Shown here one piece after another: positions 34,849 to 42,658 of a stretch of DNA of 57,369 nucleotides (within the stretch, counting starts at the first letter, position 1; every line of letters begins with the position of its first letter). The stretch is from Pirellula sp. (GTDB lineage Bacteria; Planctomycetota; Planctomycetia; Pirellulales; Pirellulaceae). The position numbers were made by a program, and so were the translations under genes. The stretch spans positions 1-57,369 of the forward strand of contig JAIPFP010000005.1 of assembly GCA_021736575.1 (NCBI GenBank), in the 5' to 3' direction. A model generated the notes under the pieces. The model saw only the letters and a list, made by a program, of their open reading frames with translations. It had not been told where the DNA came from and did not search any database.

Positions 34849-37412
34849 TGCCATTGAGGAAACTATCTGTTCGGGAAATTCAATCGCGTCCAGCGCGCAG
34901 TTTGCTCACCTTGCTCAGTATCGTGATTGGAGTTGCAGCCATTGTTGCAACTTCTCTCGCATCGACGTCGGCGCAACTCGCTCAGATCGCGATGGTGCGA
35001 GCCGTAACAGGAAATGCATCCCTTGAAATTGAAGGAGCCGGAAGTTTATCCTTTGATGGCAAGCCATTGGAGCCGATTGCAAGTCTGCCAGGTGTGGCCG
35101 TGGCGTCGCCCATTCTTCGCCGCTATTCCAGCATGACGTTGTCCGGCGCTGCGAACTCCACGTCCGACGAGCCAATTCCACCGACACGTTTCCGAGTGCA
35201 GTTACTAGGTGTCATCCCGACTCTGGACAAACAAGTTCGAAGTTATCAGTTGGTGGAGGGAGTTGGGCTAGAACAGACCGAAGGCAACACTCCAGGCGTA
35301 TTGATGGATGCCAGCTTTGCGAAGTCCACCAACGTAAAAGTAGGAAGTGAAGTGCGCTTTCTCACGAAAAGTAGTTTGCAACCCAAGGCTGCGACGGTTG
35401 TCGGCTTAATCAAGCCAAACGATGCGAGCGCCGCACTGCAATCTGGACTCATCGTTGCAGACCTTACGACCGTCCAGCGATGGTCACGTGCGTCGGGCAA
35501 ACTCGATGCCATTCAAATTGTCCTGGACAAGGGCGCAAAGATGGAGAACGTGCGAGACGCGATCAAGGCCCAACTTCCGGAAGGCTTGAATGTGCGAGAG
35601 CCAACGCTGCGAAGTCAAGTCGCAAACGAAAGCACGATTGCACCACAGCAAGGGCTTCGATTAGCAACGTTATTCGCTTTAGTGATCTCGACGTTGATGA
35701 TCTACAATACGTTTCAGATGAATGTCGGGGAACGTCGTAGACAGCTCGGAATACTTCGGTCACTCGGTGGCACACGCAAGCAATTGCTTTTGATGATCGT
35801 TCGCGAAGGGCTATGGCTCGGCTCAATCGGTTCTATCTTGGGCTGCGTATTGGGGTATTTCGGAGACTCAATCCTTCGCAAGTCGACCGCTCAGTTATTG
35901 GAAATTGAAATTCCGCCGTGCCCTTTTTCGATTTGGCCCTATTTGATAGCAGCGCTATGCGGAGTAGCCATTTCTTTAATCGGCGCCTTCTTTCCCGCAT
36001 TTCGTGCGTCGCGATTGTCACCCTCTGAGGCAATGCGAGTTGTCGCCACGGGCGAATTCGGAACCTCAAGAGTGGGATGGATTGGATTCGGCTGTACGCT
36101 CATCCTGATCGGGACCGCAATCCAAGTTCTATCGATCATCGCGGTCATCGATGTAAAACATGCCATTTTCGGCGTCATGCTAATGAAGATAGGTATTGTC
36201 TTCTTACTCCCGGGAGTCATTGGAGACTTGACGGCTTGGGTGGCATGGCTGCTGGGTAGGTTTCTCCCGACGGAAGCCAAGCTGGCGCGACGGCAAATCC
36301 TTCGCCATCGAGGCCGATCTTCTTTGACAATTGGAATTGTCTTTATTGCAATGGGATCTGGATTAGGTATGGCAAGTACCATCCTTGACAACATTCGAAA
36401 CGTGGAGGGCTGGTACAAACGGACCATCGTCGGGGATTTTTTTGTTCGAGCTGCCATGCCGGATATGAATAGCGGGCAGTCGGCGGACATGCCCGATGGA
36501 TTGGTTGAAAAAATTGTCGATATGCCTGGGGTTGAGTTGGTCGATATGCTTCGCTTTGTCAGTGCGCGAAGCAATGAAGCAACGGTCGTTGTTGTCGTTC
36601 GAAAATTTAACTCGACGACGCAGGACTATTTCGATTTGATTGAGGGGAATGAATCGGAAGTAATGTCGGGCGTTCGAAATGGAGAAGTTGTTTTGGGTTC
36701 AGTGCTTTCCCAACGGCTGAATCTTCATATGGGCGATACTATCCCGCTCGACACAAATCAAGGTTCGACTAGGTTGAGAATTGCTGGAGTGACCAATGAG
36801 TATATCGCGGGCGGTTTGACTCTCTATCTCGAAGCCGAATTTGCAAAGAAACTTCTCAATATCGATGGCACCGATGTGGTTGTCATCAAGGCGGCTCCAA
36901 AGGAGTTGGCTAATGTCGAAAATCAATTGCGAGCTTTATGCAACGAGGCAGGAATGATGTTTCAGTCGAATGTTGACTTGGAAAGAATCATTCAATCGAA
37001 ACTCAATGGCATGGTGGGTGGACTCTGGGCTGTTCTCGCAGTTGGCACCTTGATTGCTGCGTTGGGGTTGATCAATACGTTGGCCATGAATATTTTGGAG
37101 CAGACGCGAGAGATTGGTATGCTACGTGTCGTTGCAATGACGCGTTGGCAAATTCGCAAAATGATTTTAGCTCAGGCGATGATCATGGGAATCATTGGTA
37201 TCGTTCCTGGCGTTCTGACAGGTATTTGGATCTCGTACGAAATCAATTTGACAACCATGCCGGTAACCGGTCATGACATCCAATATCAAATTCACCCTTG
37301 GCTATTGATTGGAGCGTTGCTGTTCGAGATATCGGTCGTGGTGGTAGCAGCCATGATCCCAGCGGAACGCGCCGCTCGGCTCAACCTCTCCACCGCCCTT
37401 CAGTACGAGTAA
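34848..37412 (+). CDS. ABC transporter permease, double FtsX-domain (DUF214-like)
   Basis: 854 aa, ATG sharing a base with the ATPase stop. N-terminal helix PARSLLTLLSIVIGVAAIVA; a large periplasmic (MacB-PCD-like) domain to about residue 255; the first FtsX core (RLATLFALVISTLMIYNTFQ, RRRQLGILRSLGGTRKQLLL, WPYLIAALCGVAISLIGAFF). After further helices a second periplasmic domain (about 500-710) and a second FtsX core (LWAVLAVGTLIAALGLINTL, ILEQTREIGMLRVVAMTRWQ). Two permease cores in one chain, so one polypeptide may form the whole membrane part. Substrate unknown; no membrane-fusion protein adjacent. Confidence 0.93.
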   Translation: MPLRKLSVREIQSRPARSLLTLLSIVIGVAAIVATSLASTSAQLAQIAMVRAVTGNASLEIEGAGSLSFDGKPLEPIASLPGVAVASPILRRYSSMTLSGAANSTSDEPIPPTRFRVQLLGVIPTLDKQVRSYQLVEGVGLEQTEGNTPGVLMDASFAKSTNVKVGSEVRFLTKSSLQPKAATVVGLIKPNDASAALQSGLIVADLTTVQRWSRASGKLDAIQIVLDKGAKMENVRDAIKAQLPEGLNVREPTLRSQVANESTIAPQQGLRLATLFALVISTLMIYNTFQMNVGERRRQLGILRSLGGTRKQLLLMIVREGLWLGSIGSILGCVLGYFGDSILRKSTAQLLEIEIPPCPFSIWPYLIAALCGVAISLIGAFFPAFRASRLSPSEAMRVVATGEFGTSRVGWIGFGCTLILIGTAIQVLSIIAVIDVKHAIFGVMLMKIGIVFLLPGVIGDLTAWVAWLLGRFLPTEAKLARRQILRHRGRSSLTIGIVFIAMGSGLGMASTILDNIRNVEGWYKRTIVGDFFVRAAMPDMNSGQSADMPDGLVEKIVDMPGVELVDMLRFVSARSNEATVVVVVRKFNSTTQDYFDLIEGNESEVMSGVRNGEVVLGSVLSQRLNLHMGDTIPLDTNQGSTRLRIAGVTNEYIAGGLTLYLEAEFAKKLLNIDGTDVVVIKAAPKELANVENQLRALCNEAGMMFQSNVDLERIIQSKLNGMVGGLWAVLAVGTLIAALGLINTLAMNILEQTREIGMLRVVAMTRWQIRKMILAQAMIMGIIGIVPGVLTGIWISYEINLTTMPVTGHDIQYQIHPWLLIGALLFEISVVVVAAMIPAERAARLNLSTALQYE

Positions 37413-37482
37413 AAGCATTTCCTCTCAGAAAGCGTCCAATTAAGGTCATCTTAACCGCTCCCATCTGACCGAAGACATGCTC

Positions 37483-38880
37483 TTACTCGACAATGCCACC
37501 TAGATCAAGCGATTGACCATCCCCCTTGTTTCCTAATTTCGAAAACACCGCTGGGTGTATTGAATAAGATATAACGTGAGTTGCTCCATCCACGAAAACA
37601 AAATTACATCCATTGGCATGGCTTGATCCAAAGTGCGAAATCGAGCCAAGTTGGCTATCGCCATCACCGACCGGTGGACCAACGGTAAAGCGATGTAAGT
37701 CTCGGTTCTCACCGGCGGTTAAGGGCTGATTAAAACCATTTCCCAAGTACTGTTCGCCGCGCGGTGCCCATTTTTCACCGCAGTAAATTACTTGACTCGC
37801 CCCGTCCAGAACATTCGATTGTTTTACTTCGGATCTAACGAAGGACATGCCACTCGCCATGCTTGTCGACGGCCAAACATAATGAATATCTGTCAGCGAC
37901 GCAGGTCCGCTATAGGTCTCCCACGAAATGTCTCCCGCGTTCACCGCAAAGTCAACGCGGGCTAGATCCACGACCGTTCCCCCAAAATGATAATCGAGCG
38001 GTTCTCTCACCGGGTTTATCACGGGAACTGGACGTGAGGGGCATAAGAATGTGTCAACGGACATTCGAACATAGGATTGAAATTGTTCGCGTGAATGTCG
38101 TCGACTCTCAGTTGGAGACATTTCATAAAGGCGTGTCTGCTCGATGAACGGCAAAATAGAAAACAGCCAACCCCCCGGCTGCTTTGCTCCAAAGCCCCTA
38201 TCATGCAACCCTACCCACAAATACCCCCAACCATTCGAGGGGTAAAATCGCACGGCGGACTCGTGCAACATTGCTGCTTGTCCGCATTGCCTCAGGTTAT
38301 TAACGCACTGAACCATTCGTGCGCGTTCTCGTGCCGCGGAAACAGCTGGCAGAGTTAGAGATGCCAAGATTCCAATGATTCCTATAACTACAACCAATTC
38401 AATGATGGTTACGCCCTCTCGGAAATGGCGACCGCTTGATTGGGGGGAAGAGTCCAGAGGCCTTCGAAAGTTCAAAGCGTATACAATGATTATGGCAACG
38501 CCAAGGAGGATGGATGTTCGTGCAATCGTCATCCATCCTATAGGATCCAGGTGTGAAGTTCCAAAGCATCCACAATTGATCTGCATCCCATACGCGAACG
38601 CTGCAATCTGAGAAACCAGGTAAGTACCAAAAACAAAGCATGCGACGATCGATGCAGCTCGTGCTAGTTCTCCTATGAGCATTCCGACTCCACAGGCGAT
38701 ATGCATGATGGGCAGCAAAAGCGAAAGAGTTTCGGCTGCAACTACAGGAATGAACTGATAGTTGACAATAGAGACGAAATGATCAGGTGGGTTCCTTAGA
38801 TGCAACACTCCACTCACCATTAGAATCGTGGCCAAAACTATCGTCGCAAATTTCAATAAAAATGTATACCACCACGTCAC
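37483..38880 (-). CDS. MauE/DoxX-like thiol-redox domain fused to DUF1559 pseudopilin
   Basis: 465 aa. I choose GTG 38880 because it overlaps the previous stop as GTGA and has GAGGTG upstream; a frame to 38916 would lie inside the preceding gene. Residues about 5-145 hold four membrane helices with INCGCFG (about 101-107), the Cys-Gly-Cys motif of MauE-type proteins, which pass electrons or hold disulfides for periplasmic proteins. Then a basic linker and a full prepilin signal in the middle of the chain: REG|VTIIELVVVIGIIGILASL (Gly about 156), with a DUF1559 body and the C-terminal H-x9-DG (HANGCNFVFVDG). Cleavage by prepilin peptidase at Gly156 would separate the redox domain from the pseudopilin. 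I know of no standard family with this architecture. Last gene of the cluster. Confidence 0.88.
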   Translation of the reverse strand: MTWWYTFLLKFATIVLATILMVSGVLHLRNPPDHFVSIVNYQFIPVVAAETLSLLLPIMHIACGVGMLIGELARAASIVACFVFGTYLVSQIAAFAYGMQINCGCFGTSHLDPIGWMTIARTSILLGVAIIIVYALNFRRPLDSSPQSSGRHFREGVTIIELVVVIGIIGILASLTLPAVSAARERARMVQCVNNLRQCGQAAMLHESAVRFYPSNGWGYLWVGLHDRGFGAKQPGGWLFSILPFIEQTRLYEMSPTESRRHSREQFQSYVRMSVDTFLCPSRPVPVINPVREPLDYHFGGTVVDLARVDFAVNAGDISWETYSGPASLTDIHYVWPSTSMASGMSFVRSEVKQSNVLDGASQVIYCGEKWAPRGEQYLGNGFNQPLTAGENRDLHRFTVGPPVGDGDSQLGSISHFGSSHANGCNFVFVDGATHVISYSIHPAVFSKLGNKGDGQSLDLGGIVE

Positions 38881-39977
38881 TTGCGCACCTCGCAAGGCAT
38901 TCCAGCACGTTCCCATGCCAGCATTCCCGGCCGGAAAATTCGTAATCGATGAAATCCTAAACGCGTCAACTCACCTGCAATGATATCCGAAAAATGACAC
39001 CCAGCGGATTGACAGTAGAGAACAAACTCTGTCGTTAACGGTAGGCCATGGGTCATCTCAAGTAGCTGTACAGTCGCGATGTCGACTGGCATGTTGACTG
39101 CGTTGGGCAAATGCGCATCGACAAAATCGAAATCGTAGCGGCAGTCAATAATAACGCTGGAATTGGAAGGATCGTGACAAACGCAACTCAACTCATCGAT
39201 ACTAATTTCCGGGAATTGGGTTGCGCCAAGTTCATGCGCAATTGCAAATGCGTTAGCTCGACGAATCTTTGGAATACTGGGCGAGCAATAGCAGGCGACA
39301 AAACCGCAGAGAATCACGCAGCAGAACACCACAAGCTCATTCATTAGGGTAGGTGATAAAAGACAATGGAATACACTTGAACCCAAAAAAACAAGACTCA
39401 ATGCAACGGCAATTTGCAAGGTGAAGACAAAAATATCTGTAGAAACAAAGTTTGGTGGAGATTGGTTTCGAGAAAAGACACAGACTGCAATACCGTCCCA
39501 TCTCGAAACCAAGTCAGATACATCAACCAGAAACGAACCACCCTCACCGTCCTTTACCAACGCCTTTCCATCTTGGATTCCAAGAAACAACAACCAATGC
39601 GTATACTTGCCGGGTCTGCCTCGAGGGCTCACGTGCAAAACTAGCGGTTTTGAAGATGATCGAAGCGTGAAGGCGCTTAGCCATCGATACGTCGTTGCCT
39701 CCGCACCCAAAAACCTTGCTGCTTTCTCTAAATCGTCGCTCGAACTCCCTTTGTACGAAGACACAAAGTCCGTCTGCAGTAGATCGTCAAACGGCAAAGT
39801 TACCGATTGTCCATCCTCGCGCAGCACGGTGGAAACAGCACCATACACCGCATAAATACCACAGTAGTTTCCCAAAGTTTGCTGGCGAGGAATCTGTGCT
39901 CCATGGACAAAATTTCCAAGCATGCTTGTGCAGATTAGAATGCAAAGTACTGCATGCAACGCAAAGGATTTGGTCAT
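38877..39977 (-). CDS. Periplasmic C39-like cysteine peptidase fused to rhodanese domain
   Basis: 366 aa, ATG 39977 overlapping the upstream gene's stop (ATGA). Signal peptide about residues 1-27. Then a C39-like domain: Gln33 and Cys39 in RQQTLGNYCGIYAVYG (the Q-x5-C spacing of C39 oxyanion Gln and nucleophile), His127 in KYTHWLLFLG and Asp143 in KALVKDGEGG as the rest of the triad. Two membrane helices at about 182-207 and 212-233. A C-terminal rhodanese (about 240-366): SVIIDCRYDFDFVDAHLPNA and VLYCQSAGCHFSDIIAGELT with Cys322 as the expected sulfur carrier, GMLAWERAGMPC at the end. By topology both domains face the periplasm. C39 domains usually sit on peptide exporters; a free C39 fused to rhodanese is unusual. 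Confidence 0.82.
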   Translation of the reverse strand: MTKSFALHAVLCILICTSMLGNFVHGAQIPRQQTLGNYCGIYAVYGAVSTVLREDGQSVTLPFDDLLQTDFVSSYKGSSSDDLEKAARFLGAEATTYRWLSAFTLRSSSKPLVLHVSPRGRPGKYTHWLLFLGIQDGKALVKDGEGGSFLVDVSDLVSRWDGIAVCVFSRNQSPPNFVSTDIFVFTLQIAVALSLVFLGSSVFHCLLSPTLMNELVVFCCVILCGFVACYCSPSIPKIRRANAFAIAHELGATQFPEISIDELSCVCHDPSNSSVIIDCRYDFDFVDAHLPNAVNMPVDIATVQLLEMTHGLPLTTEFVLYCQSAGCHFSDIIAGELTRLGFHRLRIFRPGMLAWERAGMPCEVRK

Positions 39978-41116
39978 GGTATACTTCGGAACCCCGGTTG
40001 CTGTTTTTTCTTGCGATTCAATCTGTTAAGAATAACCACGATCAACGGAATAGCGATAAAACAAAGCAACAACCAAAAATAGGTCTCGAAGTTTCTGCCT
40101 CCTGTCGATGCAAACTGTGATTGACTCAAATCGTCGATGGTCCCTTTGTGATAGACCCGAACCACCTTGCCGTCTTGCCAAACAGCTTTGATTTGTTCTT
40201 GTCCGTCCAAAAAAACGCGAGTGCCGTTCGGAATCACCTCTGTCAAAAGGGCGTTCACCGTTCCACCGAAAGTCATACCAGTGGCAACCATGTTCGACGT
40301 TGAACCACCTTTCTTACCACTACTGTAGATCGCCTCGGACTTGGAAGTGACTTCGAAACCATTCTGATTGACGTACTTAATATCACAAACGGAGATGAGT
40401 CTTGAGACTATGTCCTCTTTCTTTTGTTGGGATCTTGAACTTGCCGGTCTTGACTGTTGTGACGAGTGTAAAAGTCGCCAGTTGCCCTGAAACTTTTCGA
40501 ATTCTCCATGAAACTGAACACCTCCCTTTGACAGATCGCATACCCTTCTATCAGGCTTTGTGGCGTCCACCCGAATCTCAGTAAGGTCAAGTGAATTAGA
40601 ACTTCCCTGTAGGAACGGAATGGAAAAGTCCGTGAAAACGTGAAGCTTGCTGAGGTGAGTTTCCCCGAAAGGAACCTTGGGTTTTGAGTATAGCTTCAAA
40701 CTCAAGTCGCATTTGTCAAGTTCGTTGGCTAGTTTTTCCAAGCTTTCTCTGCTCGATGGAAATTCTGCCTTGAATGGTTCTGTTTGTCGGGATAGTTTCA
40801 ACAATTCGGTCCCCGATGCGATTTGAGTCGTCTCAACTAAAATAAGATTCATTCCGTTCTGAATATACTTGGGATCGATCGTGGTCGCAGACAAGCGTTT
40901 CAAACGGAAATTGTGAAGATCTTTGACACGCACAGATCCCACGCTCATAATATACACGTCACCATCAGGGATAGCAGAGTGTGACTCAAGATACTCAAAC
41001 GCCGTTGGGTAAATTACATCGAAATCAGATGCTTTTTCGGCTCCGTACAATTGGCCGAAAAACACCGTACAGATCCAAACAACGATCAACGCACCAAAAT
41101 CGCGGGTTAGAGTCAT
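39974..41116 (-). CDS. Secreted/anchored protein of unknown function, 380 aa
   Basis: ATG at 41116. Signal peptide about residues 1-26 (LIVVWICTVFFGQLYGAEKA). A long extracytoplasmic body with no recognised motif follows (VYIMSVGSVRVKDLHNFRLK; NMVATGMTFGGTVNALLTEV; GTIDDLSQSQ). A C-terminal helix at about 345-366 (YFWLLLCFIAIPLIVVILN) and a basic tail would anchor it with the body outside. Its stop overlaps the peptidase gene by 4 nt. The fixed position in the operon suggests that it works with the peptidase and redox proteins. Gly/Val/Thr-rich strands suggest a beta-rich fold. Confidence 0.7.
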   Translation of the reverse strand: MTLTRDFGALIVVWICTVFFGQLYGAEKASDFDVIYPTAFEYLESHSAIPDGDVYIMSVGSVRVKDLHNFRLKRLSATTIDPKYIQNGMNLILVETTQIASGTELLKLSRQTEPFKAEFPSSRESLEKLANELDKCDLSLKLYSKPKVPFGETHLSKLHVFTDFSIPFLQGSSNSLDLTEIRVDATKPDRRVCDLSKGGVQFHGEFEKFQGNWRLLHSSQQSRPASSRSQQKKEDIVSRLISVCDIKYVNQNGFEVTSKSEAIYSSGKKGGSTSNMVATGMTFGGTVNALLTEVIPNGTRVFLDGQEQIKAVWQDGKVVRVYHKGTIDDLSQSQFASTGGRNFETYFWLLLCFIAIPLIVVILNRLNRKKKQQPGFRSIP

Positions 41117-41174
41117 TAAGATCCACCTGAAAAATCAGCCACTAGGTTCTATTCAACTACAATCGAGAACCAAA

Positions 41175-41531
41175 TCATTGAGTGGTCTTGTGAGTTTTTG
41201 TGCACGGAGAAACAGTTTCTGGGTAAGTCCAGACCATTTCCTCATTAATGCAACCGTTGGCTGTACAAGCATCTCTTTGCTCGGATAACATATCCAGCAA
41301 ATCTTGACCGTCGTTGAAAAGTCGATAGTGATCAACAACGCAACTCATTCCAGCTTTGGCCCTGCACAATGGTTCCGTATAGTCGGACATGTTGCAATCC
41401 ACGTAAACGAATGCCCCCCCGAAAATCGATGAATGGAAAGTCTCTGTTACAAGCAATGTCGACTTTGGAACGACAACGTTAGCAACCATTGCGATAGCCG
41501 CAATTCCAAGACACGCTACAAATTTTGTCAT
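41175..41531 (-). CDS. Small secreted Cys-rich protein (possible substrate of the cluster)
   Basis: 118 aa from ATG 41531 (the frame could start four codons earlier with TTG). N-terminal hydrophobic segment about residues 4-22 (FVACLGIAAIAMVANVVVP) looks like a signal peptide or anchor. The mature part has six cysteines: in YVDCNMSDY, EPLCRAKAG, MSCVVDHY, RDACTANGC and VSPCTKTH. Six Cys in a small exported protein predicts three disulfides. It lies between the sigma factor and the anchored-protein/peptidase/redox genes, so it is a good candidate for the molecule that the cluster matures. No known bacteriocin or toxin family is recognised. Confidence 0.6.
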   Translation of the reverse strand: MTKFVACLGIAAIAMVANVVVPKSTLLVTETFHSSIFGGAFVYVDCNMSDYTEPLCRAKAGMSCVVDHYRLFNDGQDLLDMLSEQRDACTANGCINEEMVWTYPETVSPCTKTHKTTQ

Positions 41532-41654
41532 TTTGGATTCCAATCTCTCGGTGATTTGGTCTTATTGAACGTACAACTAATTCCCCTACAAGTAGAAGCA
41601 ATATTTCATGGGTCAATGCGACACGGTTCCCGAAAATACACCCAAATAGTTTTC

Positions 41655-42383
41655 CTATTTTGAACGGTGTTGTTGGATTTCGCCATTCGTATCTGCTTTT
41701 ACTATTGCTGGGGACTTGGGGACTTGGGGACTTGGGAAGTGAGCTGCGAAACCTCCTTCGGAATGGTATTGTGTTAGCGCCAATGAGATACGGGCCCATC
41801 TACGCTGAACTGTTCGTCTTGTGATTTTTAGTCGACTGGCAACATCCTTGATGGATAGGCCCTCCATGCGATATACGAGAACTGCGGATAACTCAGGAGA
41901 ATTTAGTTTCTGAATCCAATTCTCGACTTCTTCTCGCCACTCAGCGATCTGGTCGGGAGCCTCACGCGTTTTTTCCTGCAGTTCGCCGATTAAGCTTTGC
42001 ATGATGGGCTCCTGTCGTCGAAGCCTGCCGATTTTCGTTACTTCGTTAATGACTTTCGACTTGGCAATCTTTCTGCACAGAGATAACAGACCATTTAGAC
42101 TAGCGTTTTTGAAGGGACGCTCGCCTAGCAAATATGGAGTCATGTCGCAAAAAACGTCTAATGCGATTTGCTCGTCATCCAATCGATGTCGAACGCTCGC
42201 CCCGATCAGACTTTTGATCGAATAAAGTGTCGCCGGATTAAGCAATTCGAACAGAAATCGCAAGCCATCCTGCTTTTCCGCAGGCAAGGACATTCTGTCC
42301 TGCAACGTTAAGAGTACCAACACGATCGATTCGTCGGATGCCCCATCAATAGAACTTCGATGCAATACTTGTTTGGGCGCCAT
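41655..42383 (-). CDS. ECF-like RNA polymerase sigma factor
   Basis: 242 aa. I start at ATG 42383, with GAGG five nt upstream; the frame continues to a TTG at 42443 without support. Region 4 is clear: LSAVLVYRMEGLSIKDVASR with HTH continuing LKITRRTVQRRWARISLAL. The region 2 part is divergent (HRLDDEQIALDVFCDMTPYL), as in planctomycete-specific ECF groups. The C-terminal 30 residues are a low-complexity tail, including a short Ser-Pro-Gln-Val repeat (encoded by 9-bp repeats at about 41709-41735). Located upstream of the redox/peptidase cluster on the same strand, it probably controls it. Confidence 0.87.
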   Translation of the reverse strand: MAPKQVLHRSSIDGASDESIVLVLLTLQDRMSLPAEKQDGLRFLFELLNPATLYSIKSLIGASVRHRLDDEQIALDVFCDMTPYLLGERPFKNASLNGLLSLCRKIAKSKVINEVTKIGRLRRQEPIMQSLIGELQEKTREAPDQIAEWREEVENWIQKLNSPELSAVLVYRMEGLSIKDVASRLKITRRTVQRRWARISLALTQYHSEGGFAAHFPSPQVPKSPAIVKADTNGEIQQHRSK

Positions 42384-42658
42384 CGATACCTCAGTCTCAC
42401 GGGCCGGGTTTAGAAAATCCTTATGAAGTTTAGCGTTCCGCAAGGGCGGGGAAACAAGTTTTCTGCACTTTTTGGGCTATTTATGCGAGTGCGCTGTCGG
42501 TTCGCTTCTTCGACGAGGCAAAACGCTTGATTCGTAGCCGCGACACTGGCGTAAAGCCAGATAGCATGAACAATTGGGACAATTGTTCTACAATGTGAGT
42601 GCCATTTGGCTACCATAGACCTGCATCCATCACCCTTTCGAAGACTGCCGAACTACGG

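Noticed and set aside
41175-41531. Assignment of the Cys-rich protein to the NVEALA-type peptide family of Bacteroidota
   Set aside because: Only the general leader character is similar; the defining residues are absent.
41709-41735. 9-bp direct repeats (GGGACTTGG) that look like a small tandem array
   Set aside because: They are inside the C-terminal coding part of the ECF sigma gene, keep the frame (Ser-Pro-Gln-Val-Pro), and are too short to be a separate element.
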